Translations under genes and position numbers: made by a program | The notes under the pieces: model-generated | Seen by the model: the letters and a program-made list of their open reading frames with translations, nothing else | What the model was told of the DNA's origin: nothing | Database searches by the model: none | Shown: positions 24,903 to 34,166 of the stretch, one piece after another | Position numbering within the stretch: the stretch's first letter is position 1 | Layout: each line of letters begins with the position of its first letter | From: Fomitopsis serialis | Lineage: Eukaryota > Basidiomycota > Agaricomycetes > Polyporales > Fomitopsidaceae | DNA length: 64,000 bases | NCBI RefSeq assembly: GCF_022376445.1 | Contig: NW_025955032.1 | Span: forward strand, 62,001 to 126,000 | Direction of reading: 5' to 3'

Positions 24903-25392
24903 CTAACCGGGCGCGTAGCCCATGCCTTTCCGCCACCACGCCCAGACGCTTCGCTCACGCATGACAGCGCCGAACTCTTTGACGCTGTTGACTTCGTACA
25001 GTCCAACGGGGATGGTGCGCTTCCCGTCAGACGAAGACGTCATCCCTTGTCCTTGTGTCTCCGGCACAAGCGGCGCCGGGCGGACAGCAAGCTGGTAGTC
25101 CTTGTAACGCAGTCGCTGCAGTGCACACCAGCGCAGTTTAGTCAACCAAATGTTTATATCACGCAGTAATTGATTGACGTACGTGCACAGAGTCAACCCA
25201 TCGCTTCACCCCATCCGCATTACCCTCTGTATACATGATCCCGGGAGATCCTCCGTAGCATATGATAGCATACATGCCATGCTGCTCTGCAGCCTGCCGC
25301 AGCTTTGTGACCTTCTTGCGTGAGGTTATATGGTGAGTTCGTATCAATGCATTCCATAGCGGGCCCGGGATCGAAGGCGTTGCGAGAGACAT
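24903..25392 (-). pseudogene. Fragment resembling a Prp3_C/DUF1115 domain protein
   Basis: Two exons (25392-25184/25183 and 25115-24903), joined by a canonical intron with GTACGT donor and CTGCAG acceptor, encode a domain that I recall from fungal proteins with a Prp3_C (DUF1115)-like fold. Recognisable pieces are THHITSRKKVTKLRQAA, YGGSPGIMYTEG, RLRYKDYQLA, VNSVKEFGAVM and WAWWRKGMGYA. The N-terminal part expected in such proteins, often an RWD domain, is not readable in the same frame. Upstream of 25392 the plausible continuation (SLANVSSDLNYGLDVS) lies in a different frame. This suggests truncation, a frameshift or a missed exon. The family assignment rests on memory of motif style and is uncertain. 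Confidence 0.4.
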
Positions 25393-26552
25393 CCAGACCG
25401 TAGTTCAGATCGCTAGAGACATTGGCCAAGGAACAGACCGTTGTCCGTGCCACGGAGATGTGGTCGTAGAAGTCTGAGTACTGCTTCACGACACTGGGGG
25501 CCTGGAGATCAAAATAGTGATGGACCCAGTGTCTGCGACCGCTCACCAGCGACAAGAGGGCTGCTGCTGGTAACTCAACGATGCTCGATTGGCAACTGGT
25601 GTTGTCAAGAGGGGGGCGAGATCTGAATCGGAGACGTCCTCCTCACGAAAGGGGGGTGGGGGGGTGGTGTACGGGGTCCGGTTTTCAGCCACCAGCGTGA
25701 AGTGCAGTCGCTTTCGTTGAATTTTGTCTCTAGCTACTACATTCTGCACATCTCACTCTAGAAAACATGCATGTGTACTGAGAAGTATGCTAAGTACACG
25801 TGTAGGGTCCGAAGTCGACATAAACAAGGAGATCCAGAGGAGGAATTGAATAGTACGAAATGCGCTAAGTCACACGTGAAGCATACGGTCATGTGAGCTA
25901 CGCGTCGGGTAAGTACGTGTGTTACATGGCGCGTGTCTCACTTGCATCAGTGACGCAAATTGGGCCAAAATGATTTAAAAAGATTACCGGGGATCGAACT
26001 AGCAACCACGATACCTACGGCGTCACTGTGCCCACTCCGTCACTCTGGCCTTACCACTTACTCAATATGCTTCCCTATGACAGTCAACGACGCCCCAGAC
26101 ATGACCTACTATGATTATGTGCCAACATGCACAGCGGGCGAAGGGTCAAATCATGGTTTGGCGAATACAATATGCTGTCACAGTGCCCAGAAGTTTTCTA
26201 GAAATCATTGAGGGATTCTCAGGGCACTTACAGCCTGCGGTCTCCAATGTCATATAACAGCACTTCGCTGGCGGCATTAGCAAAGGAGCTAGTCACCTGA
26301 TATTGCCGAAGGAACTTCCTTTATAGGACTTGTACCTGGGCGCTCGTTATCGGGACCCCAACGGGAGCTCTGCCCCCGAAGACTGGGTACCCCCCCCTAC
26401 CCAGTCTTCGGGGTCTCTGGGATTTGGGAGGAGGACGTCTGGAATTTTGTTATCGCCCCCCTCTTGGGTGTTGTATCGGACTTCGGTGTGGTATAATCGG
26501 TGTATACATTGTAGCGTGCGTGCGACGTCACACGTGCGAGGCTGCGAGTCCC
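25393..26552. other. Intergenic with G-run and hairpin
   Basis: No gene was supported. A G-rich stretch on the plus strand (25651-25672, two G6-G7 runs plus GG) could form a quadruplex. A tRNA-like B-box appears near 25990-26010 on the minus strand without a cloverleaf. The hairpin at 26374-26413 is listed separately. Confidence 0.4.
26374..26413. repeat. Perfect 16-bp inverted repeat with a C8 loop
   Basis: The left arm CCCCGAAGACTGGGTA (26374-26389) and right arm TACCCAGTCTTCGGGG (26398-26413) are exact reverse complements around eight cytosines. Chance occurrence of 16 perfect pairs at this spacing is unlikely. It lies about 230 bases upstream of the TATA box of the orphan membrane-protein gene. 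Confidence 0.9.
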
Positions 26553-26582
26553 GTGACTGACGCGTCGCGACGCGTCGGTCAC
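26553..26582. promoter_or_regulatory. 30-bp near-perfect palindrome with two ACGCGT boxes
   Basis: An 18-bp perfect palindrome, GACGCGTCGCGACGCGTC, is flanked by GTGACT and GGTCAC, which extend the symmetry to 30 bp with one mismatched pair. It holds two ACGCGT hexamers (MluI cell-cycle boxes, bound by Mbp1/Cdc10-type G1/S factors in ascomycetes). Its end lies 62 bases upstream of a TATA box and about 150 bases from the start codon. Use as an operator is inference. Confidence 0.6.
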
Positions 26583-26644
26583 GAGGAAATTGTTTAATCG
26601 CATTCAACAAGAATAGAGTTCTGTCAGAATTCGCCCCGCCCCGG

Positions 26645-26651
26645 TATAAAA
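26645..26651 (+). promoter_or_regulatory. TATA box of the orphan membrane-protein gene
   Basis: TATAAAA sits 82 bases upstream of the ATG at 26733, in the context CCGGTATAAAAGGCGGC. Spacing and sequence fit a strong core promoter, with a transcript start expected about 30 bases downstream. Confidence 0.65.
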
Positions 26652-26732
26652 GGCGGCGTGCGCCCGCACTATTCCTCATTCAGTTCCGCCCCGCCTCGCG
26701 TCACCGCAGACTCACTCTGTATCACCGCCGCG

Positions 26733-27677
26733 ATGCTCATCTTACCAATTCTCTACTATGCCTTCACGGGTCTCGTCTTCATTGCTCGGTTCAGTGGTAT
26801 GGTGGTGGTCAAAATTCGTTTACACACCGCACAGCGCTGCATCACGTTCGGAGGCAGCACCGTGTTCTACGGCCCGAAGGCACTGGAGATGGTTTGGTGT
26901 CCTGCTCTGTGAGTGTGGTACTTTTGATACTGGCGTTGTGCTCATGCTCGTCAATCGCTGCGCAGCCTGTCACCTGGCAAGCCCCCCGGTGAATCATGGT
27001 CGCCGCCGTACGGCGAGGTCCCGGTGACGCCAATTCCGATCTACACCAAGGGGATGCTGGTTCACTACTGGGGACTGGATCAATATCGGTGGTTCCGCGA
27101 GGAGGAGGAGGCGCAGGAAGAGCCGGAATGGACCCCGATCGACTGGCTGGCCTGGCGCGTCGAGGTCCAAGGCCAGGTGCTGACGATTGACCCTGTCGAG
27201 CCAGTGCCAGTCCCGCCGCCTACCTTCGGTTCAAAGCTCGCAGCGCGGCGCCGCAAAGTGATCCGCAAGTGGGGACGGGTGAAGGCAACGATGCGTTCCA
27301 CCGCCGCTCGCATCCAGTCCGCAACGTGGACCCGAACCACCAGAATCTGGGCTCTCGGCGCTGGCGTGGTCGCATTCTTCCTGGTAGCGGCTTTGGCCTG
27401 TCTGTTGTTGGATCTGCTCATATTCAAGCTGGCGCGTGTAGTGAGGGCCCGACGACGAGCTCGTGCTCCACGACGTGTTCGTCAGAGCGATCTGTACCCG
27501 CTGTTCAACGAACTAGTGGGTCCGGATCACGATGCCTGGTACTGGGATGCGCACCGGTATATGGTAGCACCGCGACGAGCCGACTTCCCCGCGGACGACG
27601 ACTTGCCGGAGGATCCATGGTGGACGGTCTGGAGCGAGCTTGTCGTGCTGCTGAGGCCGGGTGGCGCGCCTGGCTAG
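26733..27677 (+). CDS. Orphan protein with two membrane segments
   Basis: I do not recognise a family. Two exons (26733-26908, 26966-27677) join in phase across a 57-nt canonical intron to give about 295 residues. A short hydrophobic N terminus (ILPILYYAFTGLVFIARF, about 3-20) could be a signal anchor. The middle part is acidic and Trp-rich (HYWGLDQYRWFREEEEAQ, DWLAWRVEVQG), followed by a strongly basic stretch. A long membrane helix (WALGAGVVAFFLVAALACLL) then leads to a second basic patch (RARRRARAPRRVRQ). The C terminus is Asp/Trp-rich. The promoter is well formed (TATA box, palindrome). Downstream DNA is CT-rich, as it is after the other orphan gene at 32905. Membrane location is predicted from hydropathy only. 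Confidence 0.6.
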
Positions 27678-29454
27678 CTGGGTATGTCGTTTTTTCCACT
27701 GCTGGCTTGCTCATGCTGATGTGTTACTTCAAGTGTCGTACTGGTGACGACGCTAGTTGGCCCGGTGCGCTTCTCGACGCCTCGAATGGTTTGTCTATCT
27801 ATGTGAGTACCTTTTTCGTCTCGCATAGTTGTCTGAACTGACGGACATCTGGTTGCTCGCAGACAACTTTTCAGTTCACTCGGTACAACAGCCTACACTG
27901 CCTCTCTTTGTCTCTCGAATCCTGGTTACGATGGAACGCCCTATCTGGACTTTTTGGATCAAGCACGCCTGTCTCTTGTCTCCTGGATTACTTCATCGAT
28001 CTGTCTACTCCGTCTCGTGTCTCTTACCTTCGGCTCCTAGGCTTCGTATCTCGCCATCTGGTCCTACATCTCATTGCACAGCAAGTGACCGCCTCTCTTC
28101 AAATACCTAGGAACCCCAGGCGACGTCTCTCTCCTACCTGCCCTCATGGCTTCATTACTGGTCTCCTCACCTACGGCTTCTGCACCTCTGCCTCATCTCA
28201 AACCTCGTTTTCTCAATTCGCAAGCATATGTAACAAGTATCCACGCAGCAACTTTTCAACCCCGCGTCACCTTCATCTCGCATCTCGACGCCATACAACT
28301 CGCAAGAACCCGCACGCCTCGTCTGTCAGCATTGCATCGCCGTTCTAGGCAATATCTAGGCCAGGTCTATCAACGTCCTGCCCGCCCATCTCTTCAATGC
28401 TTCATCTTGCCTCCATCTGCCATGCCTTATCTAGTCCCCTGTCTATTCTGTGCTTCATCTAGCCTGCCGCGGCTTCCATGCTTCATCTGGCCTGCCGCGT
28501 CTTCCATGCTTCATCTGGCTACCCACCTCTCCCATGCTTCATCTAGTCTCCCTGGTCACCTCCGGTATCTCGCTGTGGACGTCAAGACTCCTGCTTGAGA
28601 TCCGCGCTCACAGCTTGACCTCCGCTCTGCGCCGTCTTCGGTCAACACATCTCTATCTGTATTGCGCCTCGATTCCCCTCCCCTCACCCGTGTAGCCGCC
28701 TCGTGCCCGTACCTTTTCGTCACAGTCTTGCCCCGTTTCTTGCCTCGTCTCGTACCCTGTCTCCCTCTCTCGCCCCTGTCTCCTCCGAGTCGTCTCTCGT
28801 TTCGTTACATATTCTTCCGGCGTTCAATGGTAGGGGATGTGCTCTAACACTGGACGCGGTGTTGGGGTGCATCTCCTGTCGGCGGCGCGATGGCAGCTGC
28901 TCATTACTGCCGGACGCGGTGGTAGTGGGTGGCTCTTGTCCTAGTAGACAGTCTCTTTGTCACCGGTCTTGGGTGCCTGCCTGTATACATCTGGAATTGT
29001 GGATAATTGATCCATTTAATGTCTTATTCGGCTTGTTTGCTTCGCGCGAGATGAGTAAGAACATCGTTTTGTCTAGTCAATCCCAGTGCTTAGGCCTGAC
29101 ATCGTGGATGGTGTCGCAGCTGGGGAGGCAGTCTTGATGGATGTCATTGACCGGGTCCGCTTCTTTCTTATGCGATGATGACATGGTGCGACCAATATTT
29201 GCTGGAGCTGTGTACTTTTAACGTCGTCAACTGTCTCGGAAACGGCTCATACATGGTATGTTCACAGCACTGGCACTCCCGGAAACCAGGAGGGAGTCGC
29301 AGGACTATGTTACACACAGTGCGTGCCGCCCCCGCTGGACTCCAAGGCTGAGCGTCTTCACTTAAAGTCTGCCTCTAATTGTGACTCTGCTGCACGGATT
29401 GTCATGTATAAGAAAAAAACATTGTCGACGTTTATGCGGCCGCGCCCGGAAGAA
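27678..29454. other. CT-rich interval, possible long 3' transcript region
   Basis: From about 27.8 to 28.85 kb the plus strand is rich in CTC/CTT/TCC words and opens many Ser/Pro/Leu-rich frames that look like composition rather than protein. It may be 3' UTR of the orphan gene. The 28-bp repeat at 28400-28555 is listed separately. No gene was supported up to the FunK1 B promoter. Confidence 0.4.
28400..28555. repeat. Degenerate 28-bp tandem repeat
   Basis: About five units begin with CTTCATCTxG and mostly end with CCATG or a close variant. Adjacent units near 28460-28520 match well (CTTCATCTGGCCTGCCGCG), and outer units have diverged. It is a minisatellite in CT-rich DNA without spacers or coding sense. 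Confidence 0.75.
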
Positions 29455-29588
29455 GGCCACGTGGTCAGTGGACGCGATCCTAAGTTGTTCCCGTTTTGGA
29501 CAACTACTTCAACGTTGCCACAACCACAACCGCATTGTTCTCCAAAACAAGTATCTGACTTTGAAAATACGTGGCCCAGGTAGTAAAC
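29455..29588 (+). promoter_or_regulatory. Upstream block of FunK1 B shared with copy A
   Basis: This is the collinear counterpart of 22031-22172. It has the same ordered words (CGCGATCC, GTTCCCGTTTTGGACAA, CTTCAACGTTGCCAC, CAAAACAAG, ATCTGACTTT, AATACGTGGCCCA) and CACGTG at 29458-29463, about 125 bases before the ATG that aligns with the copy A start. Conservation upstream of the coding part suggests shared control, or simply recent duplication. Confidence 0.6.
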
Positions 29589-29777
29589 ATGGCCAAAGAC
29601 GAAATATTTACCGTTCATGCCGCGTCCCTCCGTTCTCTGAGTCCATTGACCATTCCACCCTTCAGTACTTGTCCCAGGACCAAATACTCCTCCGTCAAAG
29701 AGGTATTTCTGTAGGGTCTGCCTCGGGGAGACTACAGTGTCCCCGCACATTGATTCCTCTCTATTTCTTGGGCCAAG
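29589..29777 (+). pseudogene. Decayed first-exon region of FunK1 B
   Basis: ATGGCCAAAGACGAAATA (29589 on) aligns with the start of FunK1 A, but the frame runs into TAG within about 50 codons. Compared with A, it has lost part of the early exon and carries about 75-85 extra bases before TGTCCCCGC. A one-base length change then precedes the ATG at 29778. An intron from GTACTTG to CTACAG could remove the extra bases, but does not restore the frame by itself. Confidence 0.55.
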
Positions 29778-32290
29778 ATGCCGTATAACGATTCTGACGC
29801 CTATCCAGCTATGATTCCCTTTACCTCGTTGCCCACGGGCCCAGCCCCGAGGGACACTCCTTCTGGGCGCGAACTCCGCATAACTGGTACGTTGAACACC
29901 CGCAAGCCATGGCGAATGCACGCTGACACCAAGATCAGCTCTCTGCAAGCCTCACTCGATGCCTACCGAGTCGAGCGTGCACACTGGCGGCGTTCTCAGC
30001 AGCGACAACGGCATCCAGTGGCGGAGGCACGAGGACTGGATCAAGGAGCAATACCGCGACAAAATCGTGTGGAACTTCGACCCAGCGAAGTTTATCCAGG
30101 CTGTCTGGGGCTTTGGACGCGAGGATGTGCCACCGAGACGATTCACAAGCGCGGGAAGACCTAGCGAAAGCTCCGCACCGCCCTCCTTCGACAAGGTGTC
30201 CCTGCGTGGTTACATACTGGAGCGGAGGGAGAAGAAGTGTTCCGTTCCGCTGGCAAAGATAGCTAACGGGCTGCTGGACCAAATGTACGGTGCAAAGAGC
30301 GACCGGCAAGGCGAACATCGCGTGTTACCGGCGCGGTTCAGGAGGCGCGACACGAAGTACAAGGACGAGAGGGTAGATATGACCTTCAGCACGGGGGAAT
30401 TAACTCGTGGAAAGTGGCCGCAATGGGACTTCGAGGCCGCTTTCTTGGAGGTCAAGAAGACGAAGACTGGCCCTGTACTGAGTCGCACGGAGCTACAGCT
30501 GGTCGATACGGACGCATATCGTGTCGCGGAGACATGCAAACGCAAACGAACTTCTGCAGAGGACGGGACCGAACTGCCGAAGGCGAAGCGAGCACGGTGT
30601 ACGCCCTTGGATGACTTGGACGCTCCTGCCGCCGAGGACACACAGGCTAAGGAGGACACTCCTATGCGGCCTCAGGAGTTCGACCTGACGCACAACGAGG
30701 CACAAGCGGTGCGATACATGAACCACATGATGTCGTCCAACGTGCGGTCGTTCGGGATAGGCTGGCTGGTCGAGGACACCAACATGTGCCTGTACTACGG
30801 CGATCGCATGGGTATCGTAGTGACGAGGAAGTTCAGGTTCCTTCACGATGAACGTGAGCTTTTCGTGAGATGCATCGCGGCTATGGGCCAGGCGGACGTG
30901 CACGGTATGGGGATTTTCCCTGATCTGCATTTTCCGGAGAACAAGCAGAAGGAGACGGAGTTTGAGCGGTACGAGGGCTCTCGGCTGTGTATAACGGCGC
31001 GGCGGCCTGATGCCTCTGAGCCCGAGCCGTTCGAATTCGACGTCGACGTCGACGGCAAGACGAGGTGGATATACACACAATTTGGAGCGCTGGGTCGGGG
31101 CACAAGCATCATCCCAATTAAAGCGACGCCGAAGACGAACACGTACAGATGCTTCAAGACTGACAAGCTCGTAGCGAAGATATCCTGGCCAGATGCGCTG
31201 CGCTCGGCGGAGGACTCCCTCATTATCGCGGTGCGTAAAAGGCTGAGCGAGGCGAAGCGGCAGTACCTACCGCACATCGTGGACCTCAAATGCTCCGTGA
31301 CGCGTACGATCGAGGAGATGAAGCTGCCTCGGGCTGCGATGGGCCTCGACCGTGATGAGGCCGACGAGCGCGTCTGCCGGGTGCTGGTAATGCAGTGCTA
31401 CCAACGGCTCGAAGCGGTCGAGTCCGTTGAAGATTTTAAGAAGGTGTACACTGACGTCGTGCGAGGTGTGTGCTAGTATCGTTGTATCTAATTGTTGCAT
31501 TTGACTGACCAGAGTTGTAGCTCACTATTGGGTATGGACGACGTCGCGCATTCTGCATCGTGATATCAGCACGAACAACATCATGTGGATCCGCATCGAC
31601 GGCAAGCTGTATGGTGTTCTTTGCGACTGGGATCTCGCGGAGGAGAACATCGACGGTAACATTCCGACGACGCGCGCTCACGAGTGTGCTGGCGCCGAAG
31701 AACCACCTGTATCCGCGTCGAACACATCGGCTGATGACACCACAACGACGGCCGACGCAGAGCCCAAGAAGCCAAGGTACCGCACCGGTACGGGGCCGTT
31801 TATGGCGGTGGATTTGCTGCGCGTCGGGCCGCCGCCGTTTCATTTGTATCGCCATGACCTCGAGGCCTTCTTCTATGTGCTTGTTTACGTCTGCGCTGTG
31901 CTCAACCTGAGAAAACGGAAGTTCGGCCACCTGAGCGGTTGGGAGCGCGAGACACTGGTGGAGATCGGTTTCAACAAGAAGAACTTTCTCTCGAGCCTCG
32001 ACGTATACAGAGCGACGTTTCGCGACTGCGATCCGGCGTTCAAACCGCTCATAGCCCCCAAGAGCTGGGTATGGACTCTCTACAAGCATTTTGGCAAGGT
32101 GGAGACCTGGGCCGTACTCATCCTGCGGCTGCACGAGGAGGCGCGGATGGGAGATGACCTTGATGTGGAAGAGATTACAAAGCTCGAAGAGCAGAGGGAT
32201 GAGGAGATCACTTATGCGAGGTTCATGGCAATCTTGGGTGCGCCGGAGGATGTTCCAGATGCCGACGCTCACCGGGTTGCGGCGCCGTAA
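29778..32290 (+). CDS. FunK1 (fungal-type) protein kinase, copy B
   Basis: Paralogue of the kinase at 19336-22030, in opposite orientation. Exons 29778-29886, 29939-31465 and 31521-32290 join in phase to about 801 residues, with introns at the same two positions and phases as copy A. Shared blocks include DKIVWNFDPAKFIQAVWGFG, the region from QEFDLTHNEAQAVRYMNHMM to GDRMGIVVTRKF, and an NLS-like pair (CKRKRTSAEDG, then LPKAKRAR). Kinase elements: LGRGTSI (421-427), LVAKISW (Lys450), HRDISTNN (Asp560, Asn565), CDWDLAEEN and TGTGPFMAVDLL. Catalytic residues are intact. The C terminus is about 12 residues longer (ending HRVAAP). The start at 29778 lies within sequence aligned to the middle of copy A exon 1, so about 60 N-terminal residues are missing compared with A. 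Confidence 0.88.
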
Positions 32291-32904
32291 TGGCGTTGAG
32301 CGGTCCCGTAGGGAGTACCCGGCAACTGTAGTGAAGGACTCATTGCATCGTAGTGGGCTCCAAGTCAGATGCACACTTGTCTTGTATCTTGTCCCTTTTC
32401 CGAGGTTCGCTCTGGATACTATGTACTATGTAGACTATTGGGCGACACGAATGCGATTTCCTGATGAACAGTGACACCTATGACAGAACGTTCCTCCGTC
32501 CTTCGTTACCCATTCTAAGTGCTCATGCTCAATTCAACGCGATTGAAATGCGTGCAATCCATACCGAAGCCCTGATCTTGCGTGGATCTCGATCTGAGAT
32601 CGTCTTTTGGCTGTGGCTCCGTTGAGGCGGATGGGTCGGCCTCTGATAACGACCAGCAGCATCCCGGAGGAAAGCCAGCGCTGGGGCTGGCCTCGTCAGC
32701 CTCCCGCCCACCTGGGCTCTCTCCAAGCTCTATCTTACCGTTCGGCGGACGGCTGACAATGTCAGCCCTCGCTCCGGGCCAGCAGGATATAAACCGTTCT
32801 CAACGCTATCCAGCCTTCTCCAGTGAACGTTTGAACCCCCGCCATCCCGCCTCCGGAAAGCACTACAGTCCTATTCTACCATCGCCAACTAGTTCACTGC
32901 CATC
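32291..32904. other. Intergenic, promoter of the second orphan gene
   Basis: The first part is probably 3' UTR of FunK1 B. A TATAAA box (32788-32793), in context GGATATAAACC, lies 112 bases before the ATG at 32905 and probably drives that gene. No other feature was supported. Confidence 0.5.
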
Positions 32905-34166
32905 ATGCCGATCGTATCCTCCTTCTTCTTCGCTGCCTTGGTCTTGATCTACGCTGCCTTCAACGGCAAGGACGTCATCCTCGATGGGCTTGGCAAGGTG
33001 CAGAATGCCATGGACGTGGCGTTGCAGTCCTTCCAGCTTCCCATGCTTTCACTCTCTGTGTGGGACTATGGGCCACCAACGCCGCCCGGCTCGTCGCTCG
33101 AACTGCACACGATCTTCGGCGAAGGCGAGTACACCGCGGGCGAATACCTGGACTGGTACGTCTCCAACGGGACCTCCACCCTCTGGCCTGGCGACGCTCC
33201 CTACAACATCAGTTCCCTTGACTGGTTCGTCGAGGACGACTACACGCCATCTGGTCTCTCTGGTTCTGGCCTTGGTCTTGCGCTGGACTCTGCTGACGAC
33301 CTGAATGGTGCATCCTACCTGAACGCGACCGACCCTCGTCTCCGGTGCTACATTGACGTCGACTTCCGTGTCCTTCCGTCAGCCCCTTCGAGCTCTACTG
33401 TCGGTACTGCGTCCTCTACGGACTCGCCCACGGAGTCCCACACATCGGAGCCCGAGTCGTTGATCACTTCGTCAGCCACCGCGGTCAGCGAGACTACCAC
33501 GACGGCAAGGTGCTTCATCGGCGCAGAGTACGTCGCCTCGGCCACTGGCTCGTTCGTTCTCCCCACCTCCACCGCCGTATCGGAGCCCACCATCGTCTAC
33601 GGCCCCTCGCCTTCTTCGGCCTCTCCTGAGCTCCGTTCTGCGGTGCCGTGCCCTACGGCCCCCGTCGACTCCTTTGTTCCCGAGGAGGGCGGCAAGCAAG
33701 ACACTGGATCTGGCTTGTTCTCGTTCGTCTTCGCGTGCTTGGAGGCCTTCCGCGAGTTCCTCGGTGCGCCTCAGCACAAGTTCTACCCCATCATCGTGCT
33801 CCCCGTCCCCGCCCTGTTCGCGTGGTGGCTGGACGGTGGGTTCGAGAAGGAGGCTGACGACACGGACGACGAGCAAGAGCCAGTCGAGCAAGAGCAGCAC
33901 AAGCGTGAAGGCAGGGACAAGCACCTGAGGTGCGTGTTTCTGGACTTGACCTGTTTGGCGTTGGGTGCTCATACAGGTCGGCCGCGCCGATACTTAGCTT
34001 CGACGCTGCCCTTCGCTCTTCTGACTCCGACAGCGACTTCGAAGTGTACGTGTCTTCCGATAATCCTTGTGTGGCATGTGTTCAACTTTTCCCTAGTGAG
34101 GAGGATTCCTTCGTCGCAGCTGCCACATGGGCTGGAGAGGGTATTAACTCCTCTGTGCCCTTTTAA
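32905..34166 (+). CDS. Orphan secreted or membrane protein, Ser/Thr-rich
   Basis: No family recognised. Exons 32905-33929, 33977-34045 and 34097-34166 join in phase to about 387 residues. The last intron (51 nt) keeps the frame, so a 17-residue-longer form is possible if it is retained. The N terminus (MPIVSSFFFAALVLIYAAF) looks like a signal peptide or anchor. Sequons NGTS, NISS and NATD and a long Ser/Thr-rich stretch (about 155-260) suggest passage through the secretory pathway and O-glycosylation. A second hydrophobic segment (YPIIVLPVPALFAWWL, about 294-309) is followed by an acidic tail (EADDTDDEQEPVEQEQ) and an Asp/Ser-rich end, which would be cytosolic if the segment spans the membrane. 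The layout (TATA promoter, short N-terminal hydrophobic stretch, later membrane segment, CT-rich downstream DNA) recalls the gene at 26733, but sequence homology is not evident. Confidence 0.65.

Noticed and set aside
25651..25672. G-quadruplex as a functional element
   Set aside because: G runs are present but no gene or transcript could be tied to them.
25985..26060. tRNA-like sequence on the minus strand with a B-box and a following T5 run
   Set aside because: No acceptor or anticodon stem could be folded; at most a decayed tRNA-derived SINE.
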